A stretch of DNA of 14,950 bases, taken from positions 1 to 14,950 of the forward strand of contig JBDTLH010000198.1 of assembly GCA_039934875.1 (NCBI GenBank), read 5' to 3'. Positions 1 through 7,069 of the stretch are shown piece by piece. Positions within the stretch are counted from its first letter, which is position 1; the number at the start of each line of letters is the position of its first letter. The notes beneath the pieces were generated by a model. The model ran no database searches. It was given only the letters and a program-made list of their open reading frames with translations, and had not been told where the DNA came from. The stretch comes from JBDTLH01 sp039934875 (GTDB taxonomy: Bacteria; Acidobacteriota; Terriglobia; Terriglobales; Acidobacteriaceae). A program made the position numbers and the translations under genes.

Positions 1-994
1 AGTATTCACGCCGGGGCAGGGTTGATGTGGCAAATGCGCGCAAGCCTTGCCGCGTCAGTTGCCGGGCTGCATCCTGGGCTGCGCTGGTCGAAGCGAAGAG
101 TCCGTAGAGCGTGGACCCGGAGCCCGAGAGCGAAGCGAAGACCGCTCCTGCACGTTCGAGTGACAGCTTACTCTCTCTTAATTCCGGATGTAGGGGAAAG
201 ACGACGCGTTCGAAATCGTTGACTGCCCCGGTACGGACTAGGTCGAGAAGCGGTGCCTCGGCCCGGTTTCCGCTCTTTGCCTCAGCGGAAACACCGGTGT
301 GAATGCCGTTCAACCAGCTATAGAGAGACTGGCTGAACATATCTAGTCTAAGGGATTGTTGCTCCGCCGTCAATCCGTCCTCCCGCAAGAGCGCATCCCA
401 GTCGGAAAATGCCTGCGCCGTGCTCACTCCAATTCGTGGCGCCACTACCACCAGCGGCAGCGCCGCGATCTCGGGCAGAGGGAAGACCTGCTCTCCGCGC
501 CCCATCCCGAGCGACCATCCGCCAAGCAAGAACTGCGGCACATCCGACCCGGTCGCAACGCACAGAGCATAGCGCTCCCGCGGCGGCAAATCGATCCCCA
601 ACTCTCGCTCTGCCGCCAGCAGCGTTGCCGCCGCATTCGACGAAGCAGCACCCAGACCTCCCTGCACCGGCACCCCCTTTTCAATAGAAATCAGCAGCCC
701 GGCCGGCTGCCGCGCCCGCTGCAACAATTTCTCTGCGATACGGTAGCAGGTATTCGTCTCATCGCAGGGGACCCTGCGCGCGAACTCCGCTGCCAGCTCA
801 TCGCCCACCATCGCCCCTGGGGCGCCCCGCGCGCATACCTCAATGCCCGCGCGCGAGCGCCGCTCCACCGTGATCACATCATGCGCGGCGATGCTGTGAT
901 AGCAGGTCCGCAGGTCATGGAAGCCGTCCGCGCGCACTGGCCCAAGGGTTAGCCCGAGATTGATCTTGGCAAAGCTGCGCACTCGCGTGGACAT
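1..994 (-). CDS. ispE: 4-diphosphocytidyl-2-C-methyl-D-erythritol kinase, 3' end beyond window
   Basis: IspE is the cytoplasmic GHMP kinase that phosphorylates the 2-hydroxyl of CDP-methylerythritol with ATP in the MEP isoprenoid pathway. The frame is open from ATG at 994 to the window edge (331 codons, no stop seen). Family marks are visible: an N-terminal AKINLGL with Lys10, the glycine-rich ATP loop GGLGAASSN at residues 112-120 inside PVQGGLGAASSNAA, GSDVPQFL with Asp151 (matching the catalytic Asp of the family), and the C-terminal GHMP motif SLSGSGSTLYGLF around 288-300. E. coli IspE is about 283 residues, so this one is at least 45 residues longer, mainly from extra sequence in the second half. 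The ATP loop has Ala-Ala where many homologues have Gly-Gly. No clear Shine-Dalgarno precedes the ATG. It is divergent from the response regulator at 1206. The assignment is firm; only the C-terminal end is unknown. Confidence 0.93.
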   Translation of the reverse strand, partial: MSTRVRSFAKINLGLTLGPVRADGFHDLRTCYHSIAAHDVITVERRSRAGIEVCARGAPGAMVGDELAAEFARRVPCDETNTCYRIAEKLLQRARQPAGLLISIEKGVPVQGGLGAASSNAAATLLAAERELGIDLPPRERYALCVATGSDVPQFLLGGWSLGMGRGEQVFPLPEIAALPLVVVAPRIGVSTAQAFSDWDALLREDGLTAEQQSLRLDMFSQSLYSWLNGIHTGVSAEAKSGNRAEAPLLDLVRTGAVNDFERVVFPLHPELRESKLSLERAGAVFASLSGSGSTLYGLFASTSAAQDAARQLTRQGLRAFATSTLPRREY

Positions 995-1030
995 GCGTTC
1001 AGTCTATCAATCGGGTCGGACCACGCCTCT

Positions 1031-1086
1031 CGGGTCGCGGGTCACGAGTCACAGTAATGGTTCGCGAAGTCACCCGTCGCGGCTCA
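1031..1086. repeat. Degenerate heptamer repeat between ispE and the response regulator
   Basis: Eight consecutive 7-mers can be laid out here: CGGGTCG, CGGGTCA, CGAGTCA, CAGTAAT, GGTTCGC, GAAGTCA, CCCGTCG, CGGCTCA. The first three and the sixth share the core (G)GTCA/G; the others are decayed. The array lies upstream of both divergent genes. The 7-nt period matches the other arrays in this window, although the core differs. Confidence 0.5.
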
Positions 1087-1205
1087 CCAGCATAAAGCCC
1101 CTGCCATGCTGGCGCGGGTAACTTCTCTGCGAGAGGGTAACTCAACTCTTTGCGCAACGGTTATCTGGCGCGTCGGGGCCGTTCACCCTTACAGTTCTGA
1201 ATACC

Positions 1206-1592
1206 TTGCCCCGCTTTATACAAAAGCCGTTGGTCTTCGTGCTCGAAGACGACGCCTCGCAGCTCGAAATCGTCTGCGCCTATCTGCAGCAACTGGGATA
1301 CGAGACCGCCGGGTTCTCCGCCGCCCAGCTGCTGCTCGCCGACCTCGATGGGCGCGACCCCTTCGCCGTGGTCACCGACCTCGACCTGCCCGGCATGGAT
1401 GGCCATACGCTGGCGCTCAAGATCATGGACCGCAACCCCAATGTGCCCATCATCGTCCTCAGCGGGCGCTCGGAAGGCCGCGACCTGGGCTATGCTCAGG
1501 CGGTGATTCCGAAAAATACTCACGCGCTCGCCGCCCTGAAGGCAGCGCTCGAAGAGCTGGCGCCGCACCGCGGAGATGCTCGGAGTAATTAA
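1206..1592 (+). CDS. Single-domain response regulator (CheY-like receiver)
   Basis: This is a 128-residue protein consisting only of a receiver domain, so it probably acts by phosphorylation-dependent protein contacts rather than DNA binding. Visible receiver residues are the acidic pair Asp15/Asp16 in VLEDD, the phospho-acceptor Asp58 in VVTDLDLPGMDG, Ser86 in IIVLSG, and Lys103 in VIPKN. The last motif is KN rather than the usual KP. The start is TTG at 1206: the frame is open upstream only to a stop at 1119-1121, with no ATG, GTG or TTG before 1206. No good Shine-Dalgarno is visible, and an internal TTG at 1230 or GTG at 1239 is possible but would leave almost no N-terminus. No histidine kinase is present in the window, so its partner is unknown. 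The gene is followed after 10 bp by the palindromic element at 1603-1713, whose central hairpin could end the transcript. Confidence 0.85.
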   Translation: MPRFIQKPLVFVLEDDASQLEIVCAYLQQLGYETAGFSAAQLLLADLDGRDPFAVVTDLDLPGMDGHTLALKIMDRNPNVPIIVLSGRSEGRDLGYAQAVIPKNTHALAALKAALEELAPHRGDARSN

Positions 1593-1602
1593 TCAGTTCA
1601 GG

Positions 1603-1713
1603 CTAGAGCGTGTTAATACTTAGCACCGGGTAGACCCCGGCGGGAGGCGGTTTGGGTAGACCCCCGGCTTCAGCCGGGGGTCTACCCTGGAGCTAAGTGT
1701 TAACACACTCTAG
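1603..1713. mobile_element. MITE-like palindromic element
   Basis: The left end (1603-1624, beginning CTAGAGCGTGTTAA) and right end (1692-1713, ending TTAACACACTCTAG) are inverted repeats matching at 20 of 22 positions. The element is flanked by TTCAGG at 1597-1602 and 1714-1719, which looks like a 6-bp target duplication. It is 111 bp long and has no coding capacity. The interior carries a truncated copy GGGTAGACCCCGG (1628-1640) and a perfect 15-bp-arm hairpin (1654-1687, loop TTCA) of the same palindrome family found at 10731 and 14003. It is non-autonomous; no transposase is present in the window. Confidence 0.65.
1654..1687. repeat. REP-like hairpin A, copy 1
   Basis: A perfect inverted repeat: GGGTAGACCCCCGGC, loop TTCA, then the complement GCCGGGGGTCTACCC. 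It forms the core of the MITE-like element. Its position just after the response regulator stop would let it act as a bidirectional transcript end, although there is no T-tract. Confidence 0.75.
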
Positions 1714-2011
1714 TTCAGGTTCATACTTCAATAGATGAAGCGCAAACTTGCACAAAATGCGCGAAATTGATGAGAAGGTTGCCGCGGAACGTAAGCAACA
1801 TGCGAAGCAGCGCCGGGCGTGACCCAAGCGGTTCGAGTTGTACTCTGAGCATCCACTTCCTTCAACTCTCCCGCACGCTACTCGCGCCACACTTTCCCGC
1901 GCTACGCTTCAGGCTGGTATCCATTTGTCAAAATTAAGCATCTCTGTACCAACTGTCGGAATCGTGAGCCTCTGATTGCGCCCCTCCGACCCTGCCCCCA
2001 GGAGGGCTGAA
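1714..2011. other. Intergenic region upstream of the sigma-54 activator
   Basis: About 300 bp with no convincing gene. A 21-codon reading frame at 1757-1822 (MREIDEKVAAERK...) has no ribosome binding site or recognisable relative. TTGTCA near 1927 could be a -35 element, but no matching -10 is clear. The segment ends in the strong Shine-Dalgarno AGGAGGG at 2000-2006. Confidence 0.5.
2000..2006 (+). promoter_or_regulatory. Ribosome binding site fixing the TTG start of the sigma-54 activator
   Basis: AGGAGGG lies 5 nt before TTG at 2012 and inside the longer open frame that begins at 1976. It supports the shorter protein starting MPNFGS. Confidence 0.75.
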
Positions 2012-3538
2012 TTGCCCAACTTTGGATCGACCATTCAACCGACGATTCATGACCGCGTACGCCTGCTCATCGCCGACGCCGCATCCGGACGCTTTCTCAC
2101 CTCCCACTTCACCGCCCGCCACTACCATGTCAGCGCCGCCGCCGATTCCACCGATGCCCTGCGCCTGCTGCGCGCGGATCCGCCCGCCATCGTGCTGCTC
2201 GATTCCGAACTCCCGGGCCTTTCCACCTTCGAGCTGCTGGAACGCATTAAGCACGACGTGCCAGAAGCCGCCGTCATCGTCCTGGTATCGGCAAATTCTC
2301 CCGATCCGGGCGCCATCTTTCGTCTTTACAAACTGGGGGCGGATGACCTCCTCTCGAAACCCGTCGCCATCGCCGAACTCGAGGAGCGCGTCGCCAAATT
2401 CGCTCATCGTAACCCCGGCTCCGGACCTGGCGCCCCGCTTCCATCCGTCTCTCACAAGCTAAACAAGAACACCGATCTCACCCTGCTCTACGGCGCCAGT
2501 CCCGCCATGGATGATATCCGCAACACCATCGAACAGGTCGCCGATACTACCGCCACCGTGCTCATCCGCGGCGAGAGCGGCACCGGTAAAGAGGTCACCG
2601 CGCGCCTCGTCTTTGCGCACTCCTCGCGCCGCGACCGCCCTTTCGTGAAGATCAACTGCGCCGCCATTCCCGACGAGCTGCTGGAAAGCGAGCTCTTCGG
2701 GTACGAGCCCGGCGCCTTTACCGGCGCCAACCGCCAGAAGCTGGGACGCTTCGAGCAGGCCCATCACGGCACCATCTTCCTCGATGAGATCAGCGAAATG
2801 CATCCTTCCCTGCAAGCTAAGCTGCTGCACGTATTGCAGGATGGCAGCTTCTCCCGGCTGGGAGGCAAGCGCGAGATCAGCGTAGACGTGCGCGTCATCG
2901 CCGCCACCAACAAGCAGCTCGAAGAGGCGGTGATCGCGGGACAATTCCGCGAAGACCTCTTCTACCGCCTTAACGTCATTACCATTCATATCCCGCCGCT
3001 GCGCGAGCGCCGCGAAGAGATTCCCGTGCTGCTTACCTTCTTCCAGCAAAAATATAGCGAAGTGTACGGCAAGACCCCGCCTCCATTCAGCGACGCCGCC
3101 GTACAGCGCATGATGGAATATTCCTGGCCGGGCAACATTCGCGAGCTGGAGAATCTGGTCAAACGCTACGTCATCGTCGGCAACGAGCCGCAGATCATTC
3201 GCGAACTTTCGAGTCCGCGCAATTATTCGGTGTTGTCGCAAATCGCATCCAGCCGCAATCTAGCGCTCGGGGCAAACGGCGCGGTGGCTCCCCCTGAGGC
3301 CGCTCCGCGCTCCGCTCGCCCGCTCGCCATCAATGAAAATATGCCTTCGCTGCTTGAGATCGGCCACCGCGCCGCAGTCAAAGCCGAAAACGAGGTGATT
3401 GAGCGCGTTCTGCTGGAAACGAAATGGAACCGTCGTCAGGCGGCCAAATTACTCAAAATAAGCTACAAGGCATTCCTGAATAAGCTCAAAGCACTGGAAG
3501 AGGAAAAGCAGGGACTCAAAACACCTCCCGGAGGCTAG
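2012..3538 (+). CDS. Sigma-54-dependent transcriptional activator (NtrC-type: receiver, AAA+, Fis HTH)
   Basis: A 508-residue enhancer-binding protein that would remodel closed complexes of sigma-54 RNA polymerase using ATP. TTG at 2012 is chosen because AGGAGGG lies at 2000-2006, 5 nt upstream; an earlier in-frame TTG at 1976 has no such site. Domain order: receiver 15-125, AAA+ about 155-385, Fis-type helix-turn-helix about 473-493 (NRRQAAKLLKISYKAFLNK). Walker A GESGTGKE is at about 187, the sigma-54 contact loop GAFTGA at 234-239, Walker B GTIFLDE at 253-259. The receiver keeps Asp22, phospho-acceptor Asp64, Ser93 and Lys116, but the first acidic-pocket residue is Ala21 and the loop after Asp64 is ELPGLST rather than the usual MPGMDG. 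No kinase gene is nearby. The downstream gap holds a sigma-54 promoter and dyads, so regulation of the next gene is likely. Confidence 0.93.
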   Translation: MPNFGSTIQPTIHDRVRLLIADAASGRFLTSHFTARHYHVSAAADSTDALRLLRADPPAIVLLDSELPGLSTFELLERIKHDVPEAAVIVLVSANSPDPGAIFRLYKLGADDLLSKPVAIAELEERVAKFAHRNPGSGPGAPLPSVSHKLNKNTDLTLLYGASPAMDDIRNTIEQVADTTATVLIRGESGTGKEVTARLVFAHSSRRDRPFVKINCAAIPDELLESELFGYEPGAFTGANRQKLGRFEQAHHGTIFLDEISEMHPSLQAKLLHVLQDGSFSRLGGKREISVDVRVIAATNKQLEEAVIAGQFREDLFYRLNVITIHIPPLRERREEIPVLLTFFQQKYSEVYGKTPPPFSDAAVQRMMEYSWPGNIRELENLVKRYVIVGNEPQIIRELSSPRNYSVLSQIASSRNLALGANGAVAPPEAAPRSARPLAINENMPSLLEIGHRAAVKAENEVIERVLLETKWNRRQAAKLLKISYKAFLNKLKALEEEKQGLKTPPGG

Positions 3539-3637
3539 CCCACAGCAGAGCTCTTCCTAGTGTTGGTACTTCGCTTCCACTTTTGGTCCCTGTCGCGTTC
3601 CCTCACTCTTTGTGAGAGCTTACTTGAACGTAACATC

Positions 3638-3671
3638 AACGATGTAAATTCATCGTTCCGGCAACGATGAA
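3638..3671. promoter_or_regulatory. Inverted-repeat cluster, probable activator binding sites
   Basis: Three AACGATG half-sites alternate in orientation: AACGATG at 3638-3644, CATCGTT at 3651-3657 and AACGATG at 3663-3669. The second and third form a perfect 9-bp-arm dyad, TTCATCGTT-CCGGC-AACGATGAA (3649-3671). The cluster is about 80-110 bp upstream of the start predicted from the sigma-54 promoter at 3724, where NtrC-type activators usually bind. Binding by the adjacent activator is an inference. Confidence 0.6.
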
Positions 3672-3723
3672 CATTGGCTTGACGCCCCATCCGCCGCCTT
3701 TACTTTTGCTTTACATTTGACTT

Positions 3724-3739
3724 TGGCAAGCTACTTGCT
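3724..3739 (+). promoter_or_regulatory. Sigma-54 (-24/-12) promoter
   Basis: TGGCAAG-CTAC-TTGCT matches the sigma-54 consensus TGGCACG-N4-TTGCW at all positions but one, and keeps the invariant GG and GC with exactly 10 nt between them. Transcription should start near 3750 and read towards the phosphoesterase gene at 4062. It lies just downstream of a gene for a sigma-54 activator. Confidence 0.72.
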
Positions 3740-3886
3740 CTTCCACTCATCAGCCGAAGAGGCCGCAAACCAACCACGCAATTCCAGCCATTCACCTAGC
3801 TTCGACGATTTTTCTGTCGCTCGAAACTGTCAACTGTAGTCGCCCGCCAATGTGAGTCCCCGCCTAAAATCCTCTTCTGATCGAGA

Positions 3887-3906
3887 GAGCCCGCACCTGC
3901 GGGCTC
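3887..3906 (+). terminator. Hairpin in the leader, terminator-like without a T-tract
   Basis: GAGCCCGCA-CC-TGCGGGCTC forms a perfect 9-bp stem. The following sequence, GAACGTTTATAC, is not a proper T-run, so it is more likely a leader structure or weak pause site than an efficient terminator. Confidence 0.4.
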
Positions 3907-3915
3907 GAACGTTTA

Positions 3916-3965
3916 TACTAAAAAGCAGACCGGATGCCCTGCTTTAGTAACCCGCAAGAGGTTAC
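3916..3965 (+). promoter_or_regulatory. Two overlapping, partly exclusive leader stem-loops
   Basis: Stem 1 pairs 3916-3928 with 3939-3949 (TACTAAA..GCAG against CTGCTTTAGTA, with two bulged A). Stem 2 pairs GTAACC 3947-3952 with GGTTAC 3960-3965 around the loop CGCAAGA. The GTA at 3947-3949 is used by both, so the stems compete. This is structure read by eye with no folding calculation. Confidence 0.35.
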
Positions 3966-4061
3966 CACATAAATTAATAATTGAAAAATAAACTTCGCGA
4001 AACTAGCAACTCCCAGCAGGGTAGCTGACTCTTATCAACCAAATATCACTAGGGGTGCTCT

Positions 4062-6476
4062 ATGCGCCGTTGCGCTCTCTGCTTTTTCTCTGTATTGTCC
4101 CTGATTTTCTTCTCTGCTTGGCTCTTCGGTTGCGGTGGACTAGGCAATTCACCAAAGCCGCCCGCCGCCAGTCCGCAGACGACGCTTGTCTCCTCCGTAC
4201 CATCGATTAATCCCGGCCAGCCTGCCACCCTTACCTGGACCAGCGCCAACGCGACTTCCGTCTCCATCAGCCCCTCTGTCGGCACCCCGCCACTGCCGCT
4301 CAATGGGTCCGTCACCGTCACCCCGGCCCTGACTACCATCTATACCATTACCGCCACCGGTGCCAGCGGCACTACCCCGGCCACCGCCACTGTTACCATT
4401 ACCGTCGGGTCCACGCCGCCCCCCAAGACCCCTCCCACCGTCACCCTGGTTGCCAGTCCTACCCAAGTCAACTCCGGCCAGCCCTCATCGCTCGCTTGGA
4501 CCAGCGCCAACGCTACCTCCGTCAACATCGTTCCCAACGTGCTCAACGATGAATTGCCCAGCTACCCGCTGAATGGCTCCGCCAACATCATTCCCCTCAC
4601 CACCACTACTTACACCATCACCGCCACCGGCCCCGGCGGCACTGCGTCCGCAACCGCGACGGTGAACGTCACACAGGTCCCGCCGACCGTGAATCTGACG
4701 CTTCTTCCCACCAGCATCCTCGCCGGAAAGCCCTCTACCCTTTCGTGGACCACCGTGAACGCCGCAACGCTTACTATCGTGGATACCGCCGGTCATCCCG
4801 TTACCGTGAAATCCCCCCAGCAGGGTAGTTGCGTGATCAACGGCACCCCGCAGTGCGCGACTCCGCCTCCCGCTACCACTACCTATACCGCGACCGCCAC
4901 CAGTCCCGCCGGACTCACCGCCACTGCCAGGGCGACCCTTACCGTGTCGAATCTGAGCGTCACGCTCACTGCCCACCCGGCCTCCATCAGGGTAGGGGGC
5001 GCTTCCACTCTCACCTTCACCTCGATGAATGCCGTCAGCCTGAGCATCGATCATAATGTCGGCATCGTGAATCCTCCCAGCGGCACTGTATCCGTCTCCC
5101 CTCAGGTCACGACCGTCTATACCATCACCGCTACCGACGCCGGCGGAATTCAGGCTACCGCCACCGCTACCGTCGCCGTGGACAACGGCCTGCAAACGCT
5201 ACAGCACATCATCTTCTTCATCCAGGAAAACCGCAGCTTCGATAATTATTTTGGCAAGCTTGGTGTCTATCGCTCCACAGATCCTACCTGCCCGGGATGC
5301 AAGGTCTCTGACATCGACGGCATTGCCGATGACACTACGGTCTCCATTCCTGATCCCCACGGCACCCCCGTCCATCCCTTCCATTCGCAGACCGTATGCA
5401 TAGACAATCTCTCTCCCTCTTGGGATGAGAGCCACGCGGACGTGGACCTGCATAACGGTGCCTACAAAATGGATGGCTTCGTAAGAGTAGCTGCCGCAAC
5501 CGGCGGCGCCAACGATCCTCTTGGCCACCGCGCCATGGGCTACTACAACCAGACCGATCTTCCTTACTATTACGAACTGGCGACCCAATATGCCACCAGC
5601 GACCGCTGGTTCGCTCCTGAACTCGCCAACACCATTCCCAACCGCATGTATCTCTTCACCGCGACCTCTTACGGTACGACGTATCCGGAAGTGCCCTACC
5701 AGAACCCCCTCTCCACCCCGCCCAATCAGACCGACTACAATCAGCCGACGATCTTTGACGCCTTAGACAAGGCGGGCGTCGAGTGGAGGTACTATTACCA
5801 GGACAACAGCACCTTCCTCTCGCAGTTCGATACCTGGAACAACATGGCTGATCGAGGCAAGGTCCGCAATATCAGCGAGTATTACGACATCCTCTCCGGC
5901 AACATCCACCCCGGCGAAGACCCAACTCTTGCCCCGGTCGTATTCATCGAGCGCGGCTCCGGCTCGGCGGGCACTGATGAGCATCCCGACGCCGGCAAGA
6001 GCATTCAAACCGGCGCCGCCGCCGCCGCCAATATCATCAACGCCTTCATCGCCAGCAAGTATTATGCGACGGGAGCATTCATCCTCTCCTATGACGAGCC
6101 CGGCGGCCTCTACGACCACGTCGCCCCGGCGGTCGCCACCCCGCCGGACAGCCTGGCACCCTCCTTGCAGCCTCCTCCCGACGGCACTCCTGTGACTCCG
6201 GGCGACTTCAAGAGCACCGGCATGCGCCTGCCGTTCATCCTGGTCTCGCCTTACGTCAAAGCACACTACGTCTCTCATACCCCGATGGACAATACCGCCA
6301 TTCTCAAATTCATCGAAGACCGGTTTGCTCCCGGAACAAATCTCACTGCCCGCGACGGCGCCCAGTCTCCCATGCTCGAGTTCTTCGATTTCAGCAATCC
6401 ATCGCTCTTGATTCCGCCTCCTCTGCCCACTCAACCTACCAACGGCACTTGTAATCCAACGCTGGAGACGCATTAA
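4062..6476 (+). CDS. Lipoprotein phosphoesterase (phospholipase C/acid phosphatase family) with four Ig-like repeats
   Basis: An 804-residue exported protein likely to hydrolyse phosphate esters such as phospholipids or organic phosphates outside the cytoplasm. The N-terminus has a charged start, a hydrophobic stretch and a lipobox-like LFGC with Cys24, suggesting lipid anchoring. Four Ig-like repeats of about 75-85 residues follow (about 40-115, 127-204, 209-295, 298-373), each with a W/F-T-S/T-x-N-A core and a late TxYTxTAT strand. The catalytic domain starts near 380 with QHIIFFIQENRSFDNYFG (Glu389-Asn390), continues to DEPGGLYDHV at 678-687, typical metal and active-site segments of the family, and ends with RLPFILVSPYVK and HTPMDNTAILKFIE. 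ATG at 4062 is preceded by AGGGG at good spacing. The sigma-54 promoter at 3724 probably drives it. The exact substrate cannot be told from sequence. Confidence 0.9.
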   Translation: MRRCALCFFSVLSLIFFSAWLFGCGGLGNSPKPPAASPQTTLVSSVPSINPGQPATLTWTSANATSVSISPSVGTPPLPLNGSVTVTPALTTIYTITATGASGTTPATATVTITVGSTPPPKTPPTVTLVASPTQVNSGQPSSLAWTSANATSVNIVPNVLNDELPSYPLNGSANIIPLTTTTYTITATGPGGTASATATVNVTQVPPTVNLTLLPTSILAGKPSTLSWTTVNAATLTIVDTAGHPVTVKSPQQGSCVINGTPQCATPPPATTTYTATATSPAGLTATARATLTVSNLSVTLTAHPASIRVGGASTLTFTSMNAVSLSIDHNVGIVNPPSGTVSVSPQVTTVYTITATDAGGIQATATATVAVDNGLQTLQHIIFFIQENRSFDNYFGKLGVYRSTDPTCPGCKVSDIDGIADDTTVSIPDPHGTPVHPFHSQTVCIDNLSPSWDESHADVDLHNGAYKMDGFVRVAAATGGANDPLGHRAMGYYNQTDLPYYYELATQYATSDRWFAPELANTIPNRMYLFTATSYGTTYPEVPYQNPLSTPPNQTDYNQPTIFDALDKAGVEWRYYYQDNSTFLSQFDTWNNMADRGKVRNISEYYDILSGNIHPGEDPTLAPVVFIERGSGSAGTDEHPDAGKSIQTGAAAAANIINAFIASKYYATGAFILSYDEPGGLYDHVAPAVATPPDSLAPSLQPPPDGTPVTPGDFKSTGMRLPFILVSPYVKAHYVSHTPMDNTAILKFIEDRFAPGTNLTARDGAQSPMLEFFDFSNPSLLIPPPLPTQPTNGTCNPTLETH

Positions 6477-6775
6477 CCCGCGGTCCCTGCCCGTATCCCC
6501 GCTATACCGGCGGACGTCTAGAGCAAGAGCATAGCTACAGTACGGTGACGCCAGCACCGGCGGTTCGCCGGTGCTGGCGTGGGCGGCCCGCCCGCGCCTT
6601 ACACTGACTCGAATACTGCTTTAGCCGTGTGAACTCCGGCTTCGCGGCAGAACCTGTTCATCATCCCGAGTTCTGAACCTCTGGCTTATGCCCGCTGCCC
6701 TGTGGCCGATCCTGACTTCTTGCTTCGGCCTCTGCCCCTGACAACTGCCCGCCCTCTGCCGACAACTAATCAATT
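6477..6775. other. Intergenic region between the phosphoesterase and YtxH-like genes
   Basis: About 300 bp without a gene. It contains a very strong hairpin (6548-6580), GC-rich sequence, and near 6738-6765 a decayed heptamer-like run (CTGACAA, CTGCCCG, CCCTCTG, CCGACAA). No clear promoter or Shine-Dalgarno was seen before the next ATG. Confidence 0.5.
6548..6580. terminator. Strong hairpin downstream of the phosphoesterase gene
   Basis: ACGCCAGCACCGGCG, loop GTT, then the perfect complement gives a 15-bp stem 72 bp after the stop codon, with a smaller GGGCG/CGCCC stem next to it. There is no T-tract, so it is either a transcript-end stabiliser, an unusual terminator or a repeat element. Confidence 0.5.
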
Positions 6776-7039
6776 ATGGACACCTATGACCGCTACGGAG
6801 ACTACGCCCGCGAAGCCAACAACAAAGATTGCAACCATGTTTCCCTGAGCATCGGCTTCGCCCTGCTCGGACTCGCAGCCGGCGCCCTCACTGCCCTGCT
6901 GCTTGCCCCCCAGAGTGGAGACGATCTGCGCCACGGAATCCGCCGCACCGCCTACGACGCCCGCAACCGCGGCTCCGACCTGCTCGACAACGTACGCGGA
7001 AAGGTAATGCCCTTCCGCAAGCGAGTAGCCAGCAGCTAG
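6776..7039 (+). CDS. YtxH-like small membrane protein
   Basis: An 87-residue protein with a polar, tyrosine-rich N-terminus, one hydrophobic segment at about 22-44 (SLSIGFALLGLAAGALTALL), then APQSGDDLR and a basic, probably helical tail. The pattern 'G-x-L-x-A-L-L-L-A-P-x-S-G-x-D-L-R' is the signature of the YtxH/general stress family, whose molecular role is poorly known. ATG at 6776 gives a sensible protein, although no Shine-Dalgarno is visible. The last codons (VASS and stop) lie inside the heptamer array that starts at 7026, so the C-terminus has probably been shaped by the repeat. It is convergent with the TonB-like gene. Confidence 0.8.
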   Translation: MDTYDRYGDYAREANNKDCNHVSLSIGFALLGLAAGALTALLLAPQSGDDLRHGIRRTAYDARNRGSDLLDNVRGKVMPFRKRVASS

Positions 7040-7067
7040 TAGCCAGTAGCTAGCAGCCAGTAGCTTC
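7026..7067. repeat. Heptamer array at the 3' ends of the convergent ytxH-like and TonB-like genes
   Basis: Six 7-mers in phase: TAGCCAG, CAGCTAG, TAGCCAG, TAGCTAG, CAGCCAG, TAGCTTC (consensus YAGCYAG). The TAG of the second unit is the stop codon of the YtxH-like gene (7037-7039), and the array ends 3 bp before the TonB-like stop at 7070. Confidence 0.75.
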
Positions 7068-7069
7068 CC

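Larger units (their letters stand above)
3750..4061 (+). other. Long untranslated leader of the phosphoesterase gene
   Basis: About 310 nt lie between the predicted sigma-54 start and the ATG at 4062, with no convincing ORF. The leader contains three neighbouring stem-loops (3887-3906, 3916-3949, 3947-3965), then an AT-rich stretch (about 3967-3990) and the ribosome binding site AGGGG shortly before ATG. It matches no riboswitch class that I recognise by eye. Confidence 0.5.

Noticed and set aside
356..952. Open frame of 198 codons on the plus strand
   Set aside because: Antisense to ispE, whose minus-strand frame carries all kinase motifs.
1106..1588. Open frame of 160 codons overlapping the response regulator
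   Set aside because: Shifted frame of the receiver gene with an Arg-rich, motif-free translation.
1757..1822. Small ORF of 21 codons before the sigma-54 activator
   Set aside because: No ribosome binding site and no relative recognised; charged composition alone is not evidence.
2459..3241. Open frame of 260 codons on the minus strand
   Set aside because: Antisense to the AAA+ domain of the sigma-54 activator, which has clear catalytic motifs on the plus strand.
5763..6557. Open frame of 264 codons on the minus strand
   Set aside because: Antisense to the catalytic part of the phosphoesterase; no family motifs.
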